Shown: piece by piece, positions 6,198 through 15,346 of the stretch
How the letters are laid out: each line of letters starts with the position of its first letter
Position numbering within the stretch: the stretch's first letter is position 1
DNA from: Elioraea sp051860475
GTDB lineage: Bacteria; Pseudomonadota; Alphaproteobacteria; Acetobacterales; Acetobacteraceae
Length of the DNA stretch: 27,869 nucleotides
NCBI RefSeq assembly: GCF_051860475.1
Contig: NZ_JBHYDW010000043.1
Span: 1-27,869 of the forward strand
Reading direction: 5' to 3'
Notes under the pieces: generated by a model
Databases searched by the model: none
Told to the model about the DNA's origin: nothing
The model's input: only the letters and a program-made list of their open reading frames with translations
Program-made: the position numbers and the translations under genes

Positions 6198-8785
6198 GCA
6201 TCACCGACGCCGCCGTTCCCGCCTGTGCCGAGGACGAGCGCCGCGCGATCATCCGCGCGCACCCGACGCTGAATGGGCTCGATTTCGCCGACTACCGCTT
6301 CGATCCACTGGCGCCCCCGGGGCGGCGGCACGAGCTGCGCGTCACCTTCCTCAAGCCGCCGCCCGCGCTCACGCCATCCGATCTCGAGATCACTGGCGGC
6401 GCGCGCGTGGTCGGCATCGGCGTCACCGCCGTCGAGCCCGGACCCGGCGACACGCTCCGCGTGTTCGTCACCGACGCCGGCGACTTCTCCATCTACCGCC
6501 TCGCGGTGCGCGACCCGGCGCCGTGGGACATCGACGCGCTGCTTGCCGCGGTGCCGCTGAACTTCAAGGCCGGCTGCCCGACCGATCTCGACTGCCGGAT
6601 CGAACACGCCTGCCCGGAGCCCTGGGGCGAGCGGCCGCTGCTCGACCACATGGCGCGCGACTACGCCTCGTTCCGCGCCTGGCTGCTCGATCTCGCGCGC
6701 ACCCGCAACCTGTCCTGGCGCGAGACCCACCCGGCCGAGCCTGCGACCGCGCTTGTCGAGCTGCTCGCCGCCGAGGGCGACCGGCTCGCCTGGATGCAGG
6801 ACGCCGTCGGCACCGAGGCGTATCTCGAGACCTGCCGGCTGCGCGTCTCGGCGCGCCGCCACGCGCGACTGGTCGACTACCGGATGCATGACGGCCGCAA
6901 TGCCTACGGCGTCGTGCAGCTCGACGTCTCGGCAGCGGGGACCGTGCCGGGGGCAACCCAGTTCCTGACCCGGATCGGCTCGCCGCTGCGCGGACAGGTC
7001 GCGCCGCCCGGACCGCTGATCCCCGAAACAGTCGGGCTCGATCTGGACGCCGATCCGGCGGTCGCCGAGGTGACCGTGTTCGAGGCGACCGCACGGTCGC
7101 CGTGCCACCCCGACCTGAACCGGCTCTGGCTGCATGATTTCGGCGGGCGGCTCTGCTGCCTGCCGCGCGGCGCCTTGGCCGCCCACCTCTACGCGGCGCA
7201 GGACGACGGCACGGTGATCCGCCCGCCGCTCGCGCCTGGCGACTGGCTGCTGCTGCACGAAGCCAAGGGACCGGAGACCGGCCGCGCGACCGATGCCGAC
7301 GCGGCCCGCCGCGCCGCTGTGAGAATCGAGACCGTTGCCGACGCCGAGGACCCCGCGTTCCAGGATGTCGCCGACCTGACCACCGGCGAGCCTGCACCGC
7401 GACGGATCACGGCCCCCGGCGACGCGCCGATGCCGCTGCTGCGCGTCACCTGGTCGCGCCACCACGCGCCCGATTTCGCGCTGACGATCACCGGCCGCGA
7501 TCTCACCGGACTCGCGATCCCGCATGCGGGGCAGGCGCGCGGCAACGTCGTTCCCGTGGATCATGGCCGAACGGTCATCGCGCGCAGCGACGACGGCACC
7601 CTCCGGCCGCCGATCACGCGCGGCCGCACCACCACACTCACCCTGCCGCGCACGCCCCTCACCGTGCAGCCCATGCCCGCCGAGCCGCGTTTCGACAGCG
7701 CCGGCCGGCTTGCCGATGCACGCCACGATCTCGACGCGGCGCCCGAGGAGACGACCGCGGCGGCCGTGCTGATCGTCGATGCGCCGGGCGAGACACCGCG
7801 CGTCTGGCGCCCGGTGCCGGACCTGCTGCAGAGCGGGGCGTTTGACGAGCATTTCGTCGCCGAGCTCGATCGCGACGGCCGCGCCCGGCTGCGCTTCGGC
7901 GACGATGCGTTCGGCCGGCGCCTGCCGCCCGAGGCCGCGATCGTCGCGCGGTTCCGCGTCGGCAACGGCCGCGCCGGCAATCTCGGCCGCGGCGCGCTCG
8001 TGCACGCGGTCCGGCCGCCTGCCGCCGAGCTGGTCGACCCGTCGGACCCGGATGCGCCGCTCGCGGCCTTCCCGGCGATCGAGGCGGTCTGGCAGCCGCT
8101 GCCGGCCAGCGGCGGGACCGATCCGGAGTCGCTCGAACTCGTGCGGCTGCGCGCGCCGGCGGCGATGCACGCGAAGCAGTTCCGCGCGGTCACCGAAGCC
8201 GACTGGGAGGAGGCCGCGCTGTCGCTGCCAGGTGTCGCTGCCGCGCGCGCGATCGTGCGCTGGACCGGCAGCTGGCACACCACCTTCGTCGCGCTGCACC
8301 CCGTGGAGGGCGCCGATCTGGTCACCCTGCCGGGCGGCGGCGCGGCGCTCGCGCCCGACTTCGCGCGCCGTTCCGCCGCGGCGCTCAACCGCTGGCGCCT
8401 CGCCGGGCGCGACCTCGTGGTGCGCGCCGCGCAGTACGTGCCGCTCATGCTCGGGATCGGGCTCTGCCTGCTGCCCGGCTATTTCCGCCAGAGCGTGGTG
8501 CCGGAGGTGCGCGCGGCCCTGATCGGCCGCGGCGGGATGTTCGATCCGGCGCAAGCACGGTTCGGCGAGGTCCTGCATCTCTCGGCGATCGTCGCCGCCG
8601 TGGTCGCTGTCCCGGGCGTGTCCTCCTGCATCGTGCGCGCGTTCCACCGCTACTGGGCGCTTCCGGCCGACGAGATCGAGACCGGACGGATGGTGTTCGC
8701 GGGGCTTGAGATCCCGCGGCTCGATGCGGATCCGTCGCGCCCGGAGAACGGCGTGCTGGTGCTCACCATCGACGGCGAGGGATGA
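6194..8785 (+). CDS. Baseplate J-like wedge protein 1, Afp11-type (863 aa)
   Basis: The start is ATG 6194 in an ATGA overlap. The N-terminus (about 1-110) is a beta-rich domain. A helical stretch near 150-230 (LLDHMARDYASFRAWLLDLA, ATALVELLAAEGDRLAWMQDA, RHARLVDYRMHDGRNAYG) is characteristic of the large putative baseplate assembly family in eCIS. The baseplate-J core follows: LRFGDDAFGRRLPPEAAIVARF and GNGRAGNLG (about 565-600), then PASGGTDPESLELVRLRAP (about 636-655) and the C-terminal domain to the end. This corresponds to T4 gp6 / P2 gpJ, which forms the wedge dimer. The length is usual for eCIS. The second copy downstream has the same layout, as in Afp11 and Afp12. Confidence 0.9.
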   Translation: MSITDAAVPACAEDERRAIIRAHPTLNGLDFADYRFDPLAPPGRRHELRVTFLKPPPALTPSDLEITGGARVVGIGVTAVEPGPGDTLRVFVTDAGDFSIYRLAVRDPAPWDIDALLAAVPLNFKAGCPTDLDCRIEHACPEPWGERPLLDHMARDYASFRAWLLDLARTRNLSWRETHPAEPATALVELLAAEGDRLAWMQDAVGTEAYLETCRLRVSARRHARLVDYRMHDGRNAYGVVQLDVSAAGTVPGATQFLTRIGSPLRGQVAPPGPLIPETVGLDLDADPAVAEVTVFEATARSPCHPDLNRLWLHDFGGRLCCLPRGALAAHLYAAQDDGTVIRPPLAPGDWLLLHEAKGPETGRATDADAARRAAVRIETVADAEDPAFQDVADLTTGEPAPRRITAPGDAPMPLLRVTWSRHHAPDFALTITGRDLTGLAIPHAGQARGNVVPVDHGRTVIARSDDGTLRPPITRGRTTTLTLPRTPLTVQPMPAEPRFDSAGRLADARHDLDAAPEETTAAAVLIVDAPGETPRVWRPVPDLLQSGAFDEHFVAELDRDGRARLRFGDDAFGRRLPPEAAIVARFRVGNGRAGNLGRGALVHAVRPPAAELVDPSDPDAPLAAFPAIEAVWQPLPASGGTDPESLELVRLRAPAAMHAKQFRAVTEADWEEAALSLPGVAAARAIVRWTGSWHTTFVALHPVEGADLVTLPGGGAALAPDFARRSAAALNRWRLAGRDLVVRAAQYVPLMLGIGLCLLPGYFRQSVVPEVRAALIGRGGMFDPAQARFGEVLHLSAIVAAVVAVPGVSSCIVRAFHRYWALPADEIETGRMVFAGLEIPRLDADPSRPENGVLVLTIDGEG

Positions 8786-11433
8786 GCGGCATGAGCGATC
8801 CGCGTCTGCGCGACGATGCGTACTGCGGCTGCGGCGAGCCGGATGCGCCGGCCGCGCCGCGCGGGGTGTTCAACCGCGCCGGCCTGCCGCAGATCGCCTG
8901 GCGCATCGGCGCGTTCGCCGGGTTCCGCGCGGACGCGCTGCGCCGCCTCTCCGAGACGCTGCCGCAACTCGCCACGCGCGAGGGCGACGATCACGCGATC
9001 ACGCTGGTCGAGCTCTGGGCGGCGATGGCGGACGTGCTCGGCTTCTACCACGAGCGGATCGCCAACGAGGCGTTCCTGCGCACCGCGACGGACCGCGAGA
9101 GTCTGCGCCGGCTCGTCCGTCTGCTCGACTACCGCCCCTTCGCCGGCCTGTCGGCCGCGACCCCGCTCGCGTTCACCCTCGCCCCCGGCGCGACCCTGAC
9201 CATCAGGCCGGGCATCAAGCTGATGAGCGTGCCCGGGCAGGACGAGACGCCGCAGGTCTTCGAGACACAGGAGACGATCGAGGCCGAGGCGCGGCTCAAT
9301 CGCGTGCCGATCGACGGCCCGCCGGTGGCGAACAACGCACTTGCGCCGGGCGGCCGGGGCGGGCTGCTGTGGTCCGGCCCGGAACGCGTCGCGACGCGCG
9401 ACCGCGTGGTGCTGTTCGCGGGTGCGCTGGCCGGCGGCGCCGAGGAGCGCGAGATCGCCGCCGCGTCCGACACGAAGCACGGCCGCCGCGTGACCTGGGA
9501 CAGGCCGGTCGCGGCGTTTGGCATGAACACAGCCGTGAAGGCGGTGCGCTCGCTGCGCCTTTTCGGCTGGAATGCACCGGCGACGCAGATGGTGTTCGAT
9601 CCGGGCGCAAAGTCCGGCACCACTTGGACGCGGCTGCCAGGCTGGTCGCAGGTGACGCTGTCGCCGAGCTGGCCCGACGCCGAGGGCTGGGTGCCGCTGG
9701 ATGCCCGGCACGACGATCTTCGTGTCGGAGCGCTGATCCTGCTGCACCTACCCGGTCCGGGCGGCGTGATCACCGTGTTCTCCGGTGGCTTCGGCCTCGT
9801 CACGCTCGGGCAGACCGCGGCGACCTTCCGTGTCACCGAGATCGCGCAGCGCAGCGTCACCGTCGGCCCGCTCTCCGATACGGTGACCGCGGTGAAGCTG
9901 ACGCCCGCCCCGCCCGCCGGGATCGACTGGACCTATCCGTCCGGCGCGGCGCTCACCGGCGGGATCGGCGCCCGCAACGCGCGGCTCTGGGAGATCGAGG
10001 AGCCCGCTCTGCGCTTCCGCCTCTGGGACGTGCCAGCGACCGTCGCCGGCGCGCAGGTGGTCGCGCGACTGGCGGAGCTCGACAGCCTGCCGGCCAAGCG
10101 CCGTGTCATCCTGACCGACGGCAGGACGAGCCATCTCGCGACCGTGACGGGTGCCGCGCCGATCCCGGTGATCGGCTTGATCGGCACCACCGTCGAAGCG
10201 TCGAGCCTGCTGCGGATCGATGTCGATCCGCCGCTTCCCGCGCCACTCGACCCCGCCACCGCCGTGCTGCTTGGCAACGTCGCCGAGGCCGGGCACGGCG
10301 AGACGCAGACCGAGGAGATCCTGGGCAACGGCGACGCCGCACGGCCGCTCCAGCGCTTCACCCTGCGCAAGACCCCGCTGACCCGCCGGCCCGCCGCCGA
10401 TGCCTTGCGGGGCAAGGCGGCGCTCACTGTATTGGTCGACGACGAGGCGTGGGCGGAGGCGCCGACGCTGTTCGAGCGCCCTGCCGACGCGAAGGTCTAT
10501 GCGCTCGAGCAGCAGGACGACGGCCGGACGGCGATCCAGTTCGGCGACGGCACGAGCGGGGCGCGCCTGCCGTCGGGTGCCGGCAATGTCCGCGCGCGCT
10601 ACGCCATCGGACTCGGACGTGCCGGGAACGTGCGTGCAGACCAGCTCTCGATCCTGCTCACCCGCCCGCCCGGGCTGCGCGAAGCGGTCAATCCGCTGCC
10701 GGCCGCGGGCGGGGCCGATCCGGAGGATGCCACCGAGATGCGGGTGCGCGCACCGCACCACGTGCGCACCTTCGGCCGCGCGGTCAGCCTCGACGATCTG
10801 GCCGCGATCGCGGTGGAGAGCGGCCTCGTGGCGCAGGCGCGCGCCGACTGGATCTGGAGCGGCACGCAACGCGTGGTGCATCTGACGGTGGTCGGCCCCG
10901 AGGGCGATCCCGTGCCGGAGGCGACCGTCGCGACGCTCACCGCGATCCTCGCCGCCGCGCGCGACACGACCCGGCGCGTGCTGATCGGCGCGGCGATCCT
11001 GGTGCCGGTACAGGTGGTGGGCACGGTGTTCATCCAGGACACGTTCCTGCGCGAGACCGTGATGGAGCGCGTGCGCGCCGCGCTGGTCGCGCTGCTCTCG
11101 CCGGCCGAACGCGTCATCGCGGCCGCGGTGCATCTGTCGGACGTGCAGGCGGCGGCGCAGGCTGTGCGCGGCGTCGCAGGGATCGACGTGGATGCGCTGC
11201 GCCTGCGCGGCCAGGCCGGCTGGACGCTCGCGCAGCGCCGCGCGCGCGACCTCGCGCCCGGCGCGCTGCAGACCGCGCTGCGCCTGTTCCCCGCGCGCCC
11301 CGCCGTCTCGGCCGCAGCCGATCCGGTGGTCGCGGCCGCCTTCCCCGACGGCCCGCCGCGCCTCCTGCCGGCCGAGATCGCCGTCACCGAGCAGGCCGAC
11401 CTGGTGCTGACCCCCTCGGGAGGCATCGCATGA
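8782..11433 (+). CDS. Baseplate J-like wedge protein 2, Afp12-type (883 aa)
   Basis: The start is ATG 8782, overlapping the previous stop; a second ATG lies at 8791. The early region has a DDAYCGCGEPDAP segment with two Cys, and the helical part (HAITLVELWAAMADVLGFYHERIANEAFL, about 73-101, then RLVRLLDYRPFAGLSAAT) parallels the first J protein. The J core is visible at about 575-640 (IQFGDGTSGARLPSGAG, GLGRAGNVRADQL, LPAAGGADPEDATEMRVRAP). The C-terminal part includes ETVMERVRAALVALLSPAE. It should form the heterodimeric wedge ring with protein 1. The four-base overlap with the tail I-like gene keeps it in the same translational unit. Confidence 0.9.
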   Translation: MSGMSDPRLRDDAYCGCGEPDAPAAPRGVFNRAGLPQIAWRIGAFAGFRADALRRLSETLPQLATREGDDHAITLVELWAAMADVLGFYHERIANEAFLRTATDRESLRRLVRLLDYRPFAGLSAATPLAFTLAPGATLTIRPGIKLMSVPGQDETPQVFETQETIEAEARLNRVPIDGPPVANNALAPGGRGGLLWSGPERVATRDRVVLFAGALAGGAEEREIAAASDTKHGRRVTWDRPVAAFGMNTAVKAVRSLRLFGWNAPATQMVFDPGAKSGTTWTRLPGWSQVTLSPSWPDAEGWVPLDARHDDLRVGALILLHLPGPGGVITVFSGGFGLVTLGQTAATFRVTEIAQRSVTVGPLSDTVTAVKLTPAPPAGIDWTYPSGAALTGGIGARNARLWEIEEPALRFRLWDVPATVAGAQVVARLAELDSLPAKRRVILTDGRTSHLATVTGAAPIPVIGLIGTTVEASSLLRIDVDPPLPAPLDPATAVLLGNVAEAGHGETQTEEILGNGDAARPLQRFTLRKTPLTRRPAADALRGKAALTVLVDDEAWAEAPTLFERPADAKVYALEQQDDGRTAIQFGDGTSGARLPSGAGNVRARYAIGLGRAGNVRADQLSILLTRPPGLREAVNPLPAAGGADPEDATEMRVRAPHHVRTFGRAVSLDDLAAIAVESGLVAQARADWIWSGTQRVVHLTVVGPEGDPVPEATVATLTAILAAARDTTRRVLIGAAILVPVQVVGTVFIQDTFLRETVMERVRAALVALLSPAERVIAAAVHLSDVQAAAQAVRGVAGIDVDALRLRGQAGWTLAQRRARDLAPGALQTALRLFPARPAVSAAADPVVAAAFPDGPPRLLPAEIAVTEQADLVLTPSGGIA

Positions 11434-13730
11434 CCGACGCTCCGCCGGAAGGCCGCCTGTACCGCCAGCTCCCCGCGTTCTGGCGCGTGCGCGACGCCGA
11501 GGAGGGCTGGCCGCTGCGTGCGCTGCTCGGGGCGATCGAGGACCAGGTCGCCGCGGTCGAGGACGACATCGCGCGGCTGAACGACGGCCTGTTCGTCGAG
11601 ACCGCCGATCCCTGGATCCTGCCCTATCTCGGCGACCTGGTCGGCACCACCCCGCTCTACGATCTCGCCGCCCAGCCGGAGCCGGCGACCTGGCGCGCGC
11701 TGTTCGCCGATCTCGCCGGCGCGGCGCCGCTGCCCGGCGAGCCCTCGCGGCTGATGCCGCCGATCGCGGCGCGCACCAGGCCGGATGTCGCCAAGACGAT
11801 CTACTACCGCCGCCGCAAGGGCACCGTGCCGATGCTCGAGGAGCTCGCGCGCGACGTCACCGGTTGGCCCGCGCATGTGGTGGAGTTCTTCAAGACACTC
11901 GGCTGGACGCAGTGGATCCGCAGCCATGTGCGCCCGGGGCGCGGCGGCTGGGTCGATCTGCGCAGCACGTCCGTCGCCGAACTGGTTCAGGGCGCGTTCG
12001 ACGACACCACGCGCACGGTCGATGTGCGGCCGTTCGATGCCGTCGTCGGTCGCCACGGCATCCCGAAGACCGGGTTCTTCCTCTGGCGCCTGATCGCCGA
12101 ACCGCTGGACGGTCTGGCGGCGCGCGAAGCCGACCAACCCTGGCGCTGGCGGTTCAGCCCGCTCGGCCAGGACGCGCCGCTGTTCGCGCGCGCGCGCCGC
12201 GAGGCCGACGAGACCGGCCAGGCGACCGAGCTGCACGTTCCGGCGGCGATCCGAGGTGGCCTGCTGTTCGCCGATCTCGCCGCGGCGCGCGCGACGACAG
12301 CCGCGACCAGCGCGCTCTACGGGCCGTTCGGGACGGCCGCGATCGCCGCCGCCGGCGAGAGCTCCCTGCATGTCACGCTGATCCGCGCCGACGGGTCGGA
12401 GGACGCCGTGCCGGCGCACCGCATCCGCTGCATGTCGCTTGATCCCTGGAACCGTCCGGGCAGCGACCTGGTCGGCGTCGATGTCCGGCTCGGCCGGATC
12501 GCGCTCGGCGACGATCTGGAGGCGGAGGCGGTGCGCGTCGCCTGCTGCCGCGGCACGGTCGCGGGGATCGGCGGCGGCACCTATGCCCGCACCGGCTGGC
12601 AGGTGCGGCGCACGCCCGACATCGCCCTCTACATCGTCGGCGAGGGCGGGGTCGACACGCTGCGCGACGCGCTGGCGCAGTGGGAGACGGACGGCAAGCC
12701 GGATGCAGTGATCCGCATCCTCGACAACCGGAGCTACCACGAGACGTCCGGCGGTGCTGCGCTGGAGATCGAGCCCGCCGACCCCGATCCGCTGACCGGG
12801 CAGCGCGGCACCCTCGCGATCGAGGCCGCCGACCGCGCGCGGCCGCATCTCAGGCTCGACATGCCGCTCGCGATCACGGGCGACCATCCGGAGAGCATGG
12901 TCACGCTGTCGGGGCTGCTGATCGAGGGTGCGGTCGCGCTCGCCGGCACGCTGCGCCGGCTGCGCCTGCTCCACTGCACCCTGGTGCCGGGGGTGACGAT
13001 CGCCGACACGGGCGCGGCGTGGGCGCCAGCCGCGCCGGTCGCGCCGAGCCTGACGGTCGCGGCGGCATTCGATGGCGCGATCGCCAATACCGGTCTGTCG
13101 ATCGAGTGCGCGTTCAGCATCACCGGGCCGCTGCGCGTTCCGGCGCATGCGCGACAGCTCGTCGTGCTGGACGGCGTGGTGGACGGCGTGAACACCGCGG
13201 CGATCGCCGGCAGCGATGCCGACGCCGACGCGCCACCGCTGGTGCTCGAGCGCAGCACCGTGTTCGGCGCGGTCCACGCGCTGCGCCTGCCGATGATGGA
13301 CACGACGATCGCCACCGGGCAGGTGCGCATCGAGCGGCGCGACGACGGCTGCGTGCGCTTCAGCTACCCCCCGCCCGGCAGCCGCACGCCGCGCCGGGTG
13401 CGCTGCCAGCCCGATCTGGCCGAGGCGGACGCGATCGAGGACGCCGAGAGGGCCGCGGGCGGGCCGCTTCCGCAGGCGGCGCGCGAGGCGGCCGCGGCGG
13501 CGGCGCGGGCGCGCATGCAGCCCGAGTTCACGGCCATCCGCTACGGCCAGCCCGCCTATGCGCAGCTCGGCCGCGCCTGCCCCACCGGCATCGCCGCGGG
13601 GGCGGAGGCCGGCGCGGCGATGGGCGTGACCTGCCACCTGAAGGAGCCGCAGCGCCTCGGCAACCTGCGCCGGCGGCTCGACGAGTACCTGCCACTGGGC
13701 CTCGAGCCCGGCATCGTGTTCGTGACATGA
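11430..13730 (+). CDS. Phage tail protein I-like baseplate protein of eCIS, Afp13/gpI region (766 aa)
   Basis: The start is ATG 11430, overlapping the upstream stop; the frame is open further upstream but that is shadow of the J gene. The N-terminus (RLYRQLPAFWRVRDAEEGWPL, LGAIEDQVAAVEDDIARLND, PWILPYLGDLVG) is typical of tail protein I domains. It is followed by VAKTIYYRRRKGTVPMLEEL (about 119-138) and a WPAHVVEFFK segment. P2 gpI is under 200 aa, so most of this 766-aa protein is extension: a middle beta-rich part with repeated strands (LRRLRLLHCTLVPGVTI, LVVLDGVVDGVNTAAI, LVLERSTVFG) that looks beta-helical, and a conserved-looking end (LDEYLPLGLEPGIVFVT). It probably links the wedge to fibres. 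Confidence 0.85.
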   Translation: MTDAPPEGRLYRQLPAFWRVRDAEEGWPLRALLGAIEDQVAAVEDDIARLNDGLFVETADPWILPYLGDLVGTTPLYDLAAQPEPATWRALFADLAGAAPLPGEPSRLMPPIAARTRPDVAKTIYYRRRKGTVPMLEELARDVTGWPAHVVEFFKTLGWTQWIRSHVRPGRGGWVDLRSTSVAELVQGAFDDTTRTVDVRPFDAVVGRHGIPKTGFFLWRLIAEPLDGLAAREADQPWRWRFSPLGQDAPLFARARREADETGQATELHVPAAIRGGLLFADLAAARATTAATSALYGPFGTAAIAAAGESSLHVTLIRADGSEDAVPAHRIRCMSLDPWNRPGSDLVGVDVRLGRIALGDDLEAEAVRVACCRGTVAGIGGGTYARTGWQVRRTPDIALYIVGEGGVDTLRDALAQWETDGKPDAVIRILDNRSYHETSGGAALEIEPADPDPLTGQRGTLAIEAADRARPHLRLDMPLAITGDHPESMVTLSGLLIEGAVALAGTLRRLRLLHCTLVPGVTIADTGAAWAPAAPVAPSLTVAAAFDGAIANTGLSIECAFSITGPLRVPAHARQLVVLDGVVDGVNTAAIAGSDADADAPPLVLERSTVFGAVHALRLPMMDTTIATGQVRIERRDDGCVRFSYPPPGSRTPRRVRCQPDLAEADAIEDAERAAGGPLPQAAREAAAAAARARMQPEFTAIRYGQPAYAQLGRACPTGIAAGAEAGAAMGVTCHLKEPQRLGNLRRRLDEYLPLGLEPGIVFVT

Positions 13731-13765
13731 CGCGCATGCGGCGCTGAAACGAAGGGGAAACGGCC

Positions 13766-15346
13766 ATGGCCGGCGACTACTCCCGCGACAGCTTCGACAT
13801 CCGGCGCCGCTACGCCGCGGTGATGATGCAGCAGGGCCGCGTGCAGATCGACGCGGACTGGAACGAGCAGGGCGCGATCCTCTTGGAGCGGATGCGCCGC
13901 CAGGCGCTGGACACCTTCGGCCGGGTCGCGGCGAGCCGGTTCTCCACGCCCGATGCGTTCCGGATCGGGGTCATTCCTGGTCCGCCGCGCGATCTCTCGA
14001 TCGCGCCTGGCCGCTACTATGTCGACGGCCTCGTCGCCGAGGCGCTTCCCTCCGACGGCAGCCCGATCCGCTACACCGCCCAGCCCTTCTACCCCGACCC
14101 GCCGGCATTGCCCGACCGCAGCGGCGCGGTCGTCTACCTCGACGTGTGGCAGCGCGAGGTCACCTGGGTGGAGGAGCCCGCGCTGCTCGATGTCGCGCTC
14201 GGCGGGGTCGATACCGCGACGCGGCTGCAGACGATCTGGCAGGTGAAGGTCCTCGCCGATCCCAACGCCGTGTGCGGGTTCGATCTCGACGCACGCTTCC
14301 CGCCCTCGCCCGCGCGCCTCACCACGGCCGCGATCGCGCCCCCGGCACCCGAGGATCCATGCCTGATCGCGCCGAAGGTCGGCTACCGCGGGCTCGAGAA
14401 CAGGCTCTATCGGGTCGAGATGCATCGCGGCGGGCCGATCGGGGCTGCGCGGTTCAAGTTCAGCCGCGACAACGCCTCGGTGCGCTCGCCGGTGCTCGGC
14501 ATGACCACCGAGCTGCGCGGGGGGACCGAGGTTACCGTGCTGATCGTGGAACGGATCGGCCGCGATCCGGGCCTGCGGATCAATGCCGGCGACTGGGTGG
14601 AGGTCAGCGACGAGCACCGGGTCCTGCACAGCGAGCCGGGCGCAATGGCGCAGGTCGCCGAGCCGCCGGTCGAGCGCGCGGGCGAGGACGGATTCCGCGT
14701 CGTGCTGGACCGTCGCATCCCAGGGGTCGGCGAGCGCGCCTTCGGCGCCAACCCGGCCGCACTCGCGGCGCGCCGCACGCGGCTCATCCGCTGGGATCAA
14801 GCCGCGCCGCGCAACACGCTGGATGCCGACGGGCTGATGACCGTGGGCGCGGGGGCAATCGCGCTCGAGGAGGGAATCGAGGTCACCTTCTCACTCGCGT
14901 CTCCAGGCGCGCCGTACCGCGGGGGCGACTTCTGGCTGTTCGCGGCACGTACGGCGGACGCCTCGGTCGAGGAACTGCTCTCGGCGCCGCCGAATGGGCC
15001 GATCCACCGCTATGCGCAGCTCGCTGCCTTCAGCCAGATCGTGACCGGAGATGCGCCGTCCGACTGCCGCACGCTCTGGCCACCACTGGCGCAGGCGGGC
15101 GGCGATGGCTGCTGTACGGTGGTCGTGCGTCCCGGGGACGACGTTCAGGCCGCGATCGACAGCCTGCCTCCCGCCGGTGGGTGCGTCTGCCTGAAGGCCG
15201 GATTGCATGAGCTGCGTGATGTCCTGCGCATTGCCCGCTCGCGCGTCGCTCTGCATGCCGAAGCCCCGGTGCAGCGGTGCTGCGGCGTGCGGCAGATGCG
15301 CCGATCATCCGCATCGGCGGCGGCGCAGCGGCGCGCGTGCCCGTGA
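13766..15346 (+). CDS. DUF6519 eCIS protein, N-terminal part of a frameshift-split gene (526 aa as read)
   Basis: The start is ATG 13766 with AAGGGGAA upstream; 35 bases separate it from the tail I gene. The N-terminus (YSRDSFDIRRRYAAVMMQQG, then VQIDADWNEQG, residues 5-36) is the DUF6519 opening found in eCIS clusters. The protein continues through GRYYVDGLVAEALP and VVYLDVWQREVTWVEEPALLD. Near residue 452 a beta-helix begins (VVVRPGDDVQAAIDSLPPAGG). After RVALHAEAP (about residue 501) the reading turns into low-quality Arg/Cys/Ser sequence and stops at 15346, while the natural continuation is in frame 1 from 15268. The last 25 residues or so are therefore probably frameshift product. The likely role is a tail fibre or surface appendage of the particle. 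Confidence 0.82.
   Translation: MAGDYSRDSFDIRRRYAAVMMQQGRVQIDADWNEQGAILLERMRRQALDTFGRVAASRFSTPDAFRIGVIPGPPRDLSIAPGRYYVDGLVAEALPSDGSPIRYTAQPFYPDPPALPDRSGAVVYLDVWQREVTWVEEPALLDVALGGVDTATRLQTIWQVKVLADPNAVCGFDLDARFPPSPARLTTAAIAPPAPEDPCLIAPKVGYRGLENRLYRVEMHRGGPIGAARFKFSRDNASVRSPVLGMTTELRGGTEVTVLIVERIGRDPGLRINAGDWVEVSDEHRVLHSEPGAMAQVAEPPVERAGEDGFRVVLDRRIPGVGERAFGANPAALAARRTRLIRWDQAAPRNTLDADGLMTVGAGAIALEEGIEVTFSLASPGAPYRGGDFWLFAARTADASVEELLSAPPNGPIHRYAQLAAFSQIVTGDAPSDCRTLWPPLAQAGGDGCCTVVVRPGDDVQAAIDSLPPAGGCVCLKAGLHELRDVLRIARSRVALHAEAPVQRCCGVRQMRRSSASAAAQRRACP
15264..15267 (+). other. Probable single-base deletion site (C run) splitting the DUF6519/beta-helix gene
   Basis: The run CCCC at 15264-15267 lies where the frame must change. 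Read in the first frame, GCC CCG GTG CAG gives A-P-V-Q and then poor-quality sequence; with one extra C it would read GCC CCC GGT GCA GCG (A-P-G-A-A), which flows into the beta-helix frame. A -1 slip on CCG would give the same protein. No canonical slippery heptamer or clear pseudoknot is evident. Confidence 0.7.

Noticed and set aside
10599..13637. Very long open frame on the - strand opposite the J2 and tail I genes (about 1000 codons), and similar ones at 3281-5434, 6134-8647 and 21412-23769
   Set aside because: They are shadows of the real genes in GC-rich DNA: compositions are dominated by Arg, Ala, Gly, His and Asp with no domain signatures, and they lie exactly antisense to well-recognised genes.
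15258..15270. Programmed -1 frameshift site
   Set aside because: The run gives no canonical X-XXY-YYZ heptamer in the reading frame and I see no clear downstream pseudoknot. A base deletion or sequencing error is simpler, although slippage is kept as an option.
15277..15279. GTG 15277 as an independent start of a separate beta-helix gene
   Set aside because: No ribosome-binding site precedes it, and sense-quality protein sequence already starts upstream at 15268 in the same frame, contiguous with the preceding gene after a one-base shift.
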